Shown: positions 61,925 to 64,000 of the stretch, piece by piece
Numbering within the stretch: the first letter of the stretch is position 1
Layout of the letters: every line of letters begins with the position of its first letter
Assembly: GCA_026874595.1 (NCBI GenBank)
Contig: CM049313.1
Location: 61,116,659 to 61,180,658, forward strand
DNA length: 64,000 bases
Source: Sipunculus nudus
Lineage: Eukaryota > Annelida > Sipuncula > Golfingiida > Sipunculidae
Direction of reading: 5' to 3'
Notes under the pieces: generated by a model
What the model was told of the DNA's origin: nothing
Databases searched by the model: none
What the model saw: only the letters and a program-made list of their open reading frames with translations
Program-made: the position numbers and the translations under genes

Positions 61925-64000
61925 CTAAAACATAAATAATTTTTGACTGGCCTGGCGACTCCATTAGCGCTTTTCGTAAAGATAATTTTGCCATTAGATT
62001 ACTTCATTGAGAAAGTCAAGCATAAAAGTGTCATTATACAGAGACGAAGTGCACTATACATGCTTTTTTTTCAACCAGTTGGATGACTCCATTATACTAT
62101 AGTGATAAAAAAAATCATATCATAACAATATCTGATACAGGTAGTCAAGCGCCACAGCCTTAATACAGAAAATGGCAGCGCACATTTTTTGGGGGAAAAA
62201 GGTAATCTCACTGGAGCAAAAGACATATTTCAATCGTTTTGAAAAAAAATATGCAAGCACTTACATGTAAGCGTGTTTTTGAAAGCATTTTTAGACCTCA
62301 AATAAAATGTGAATTTTTTTACTGTATTTCATATGCAATAAAAAATGTAATATAATATTTTAAGATCCAGTTTTAGCGAGACTTAAGTCCAAATCCCTGT
62401 TGATCAAGAAACGGTGACGTCACTCGTCATGCTGCACTTTCTCGTACTTATCAATAAATATATTCTGCAGTAACAGTATAATAACCCTTATTGAAATCAC
62501 TTGAATTATTATGGCTTGTTTACAAACAAACACTTGCATACCTCTAGATGGAGGTCTTAAGCTATTATTTTTATCATTTGCACATTTGTAATGAAAACGG
62601 ATCTTCAAATAATATCGAATATAAATTGTATTTTCATGGAAAAACATTTATTATAATAGGTGTACATTCATATATGAAATATTAACCTTAAGTGTCTTAT
62701 ATCGATCAATTTCAGTTCCCAGACATCTCTTAAGATGAGGACAGAACATAGTGCGCTACCTATTTAATTTGCCGATTCTTCATGAACTCATCAGTGATTA
62801 CCAGATCTACCATCATATTCTAGTCATTATATTGCTTATAATGATTTTCAAACCATGTTTATCAATTACATATTATATTAACCAATGATTACTCGCATAA
62901 AAAGAAAATGTTCAACTTACCTATACCATTTTACAAGAAGTTGATTTAGATTGGCTATGAGGCCACGGCCTCAAAACGCTTACTGAAAGCGGATCCAGTC
63001 CGCAATCGTCTGTTGCCTTAACAACAGCAAACTACCACAAGAGAATGCAGCATCCCATGGTTCGTCACAACTCATGTACTTGGGTGTTAATGTCACTTTA
63101 TCATGTCATGTTAATACCAGGCTTTTGTCACATGATATCATTACAATTATATGATGAATCGATATGTTCCGATAATTCCTGGTTTGGTTTATTTCAGGTT
63201 TATCTAGTACAAACGAGTAACCGGATCAAAGCGGCTTTCAGCTTGGTCTGGTCCTCGCAGTGAGAATATATTAATACCACCACTCAACGCAGTAGGTATT
63301 TGGCATATCGAGACTTAATGGGGTTTATCAGCAGGTCATAGCTGTGAGTGGTATTTAACCACTAGATCCCAGTATCAATGGTCGTATCAATGGTCCCAGT
63401 ATCAATAGTCGCATCTTACAAGCAACTGTTTAGTGTTTTATACGAATTAAGAAAGTCTCCGGCACGGTATATGTGTAACTGTGCAGGCCTACTCGTCTTA
63501 ATGCACACCATGTTTTAAGGTCAAAATTTTTAAATATCTAATCCAGAGAGCTTACAATCATCAAAATACCATGTTTGGGGGATACTGGATAGAGATGAAT
63601 GTTCATGCGGATCTTGGAATGATTTTGTCACATGAAGAACATTACATAAATAGCCTTGAAAACATCAAAACACAGTGTCATTTTATCTTACGAATTTATT
63701 TGTCATGGAAAACGTATATGAACGTCATTATTTTATTTGTCTGGGAGTGGTGTGGGGGCATGATGTAAGCATTTGGAGCGATAGTCATAACAGTGATGGT
63801 ATAAACCTTAAAACCTCTCTGTCCTCGGAAGAATTACGAAAGGGGGGGGGGGCAGTTCGAGCGATGGTTATAACAGTTGCGAAATACACATTAAAGGGAC
63901 ATAGTCAGGAGCAATATTATGCTTATTCTTTCAAAATCATCAGCTCAGTTTCACCTTATACAAATGTATTCAGGCAAAACCATCCCAGCACAGGGTCTCA
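61925..64000. other. Upstream flank of the 601-aa gene, no gene seen
   Basis: AT-rich, with only short frames. 62413-62428 has GGTGACGTCACTCGTC (CRE palindrome TGACGTCA). 63279-63358 is bounded by TTAATACCACCACTCA and its inverse TGAGTGGTATTTAA. A G12 run lies at 63841. No promoter motif can be tied to the gene. Confidence 0.45.

Overview
This window looks like nuclear DNA of a marine invertebrate, most probably a bivalve mollusc. Two spliced eukaryotic genes sit in AT-rich, repeat-dense DNA. The repeats have the flavour I associate with bivalve genomes: elements opening with AGCTCAGCTGA, ends reading CCCATGGGTCCCTTGTT, and many TIR elements. The bivalve placement is inference; the split genes, introns, MITEs and solo LTR are read directly. 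No prokaryotic operon, CRISPR array, rRNA gene or intact tRNA gene was found.

Layout. 1-4240: two local tandem duplications, of 1451 bp and 540 bp. 4241-16700: mostly gene-free, with a 1.4 kb Helentron-like element on the minus strand (6659-8055), a Harbinger-type MITE, a TA-flanked MITE and a 1244-bp-offset duplication. 16700-33060: a nest of repeats. Family D is split by family A, which is split by family C; D is split again by family B. A hAT-like element is split by a second C copy, and a second A copy by a second B copy. A second, intact copy of the host repeat supplies the empty site for three of these insertions.

33599-48099 holds a complete six-coding-exon NUDT12-like gene on the plus strand: ankyrin repeats, zinc ribbon and a perfect Nudix box, 452 aa after splicing. 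It is a predicted NAD(H) diphosphatase. Its third intron carries a ~3.9 kb satellite of 43-bp units and a 2.1 kb family A element; introns 1 and 4 carry further TIR elements. 48100-58500 is intergenic, with a decayed RecQ-like helicase fragment, a solo LTR with ATAG target duplication, poly-C/poly-G MITEs and a tRNA-derived SINE.

58604-61882 holds a two-exon minus-strand gene whose splice junction keeps the frame, giving a 601-aa protein I do not recognise. It has about 13 degenerate 12-residue KKLSTxVSP-type repeats and a short Cys/Trp-rich C-terminus. 61925-64000 shows no supported gene.

The two genes show no functional link. The most unusual signals are (i) several repeat families sharing Helitron/Helentron-like ends and a recurring perfect palindrome GGTGGCGCCACC, (ii) the intronic satellite, and (iii) the unrecognised repeat protein.
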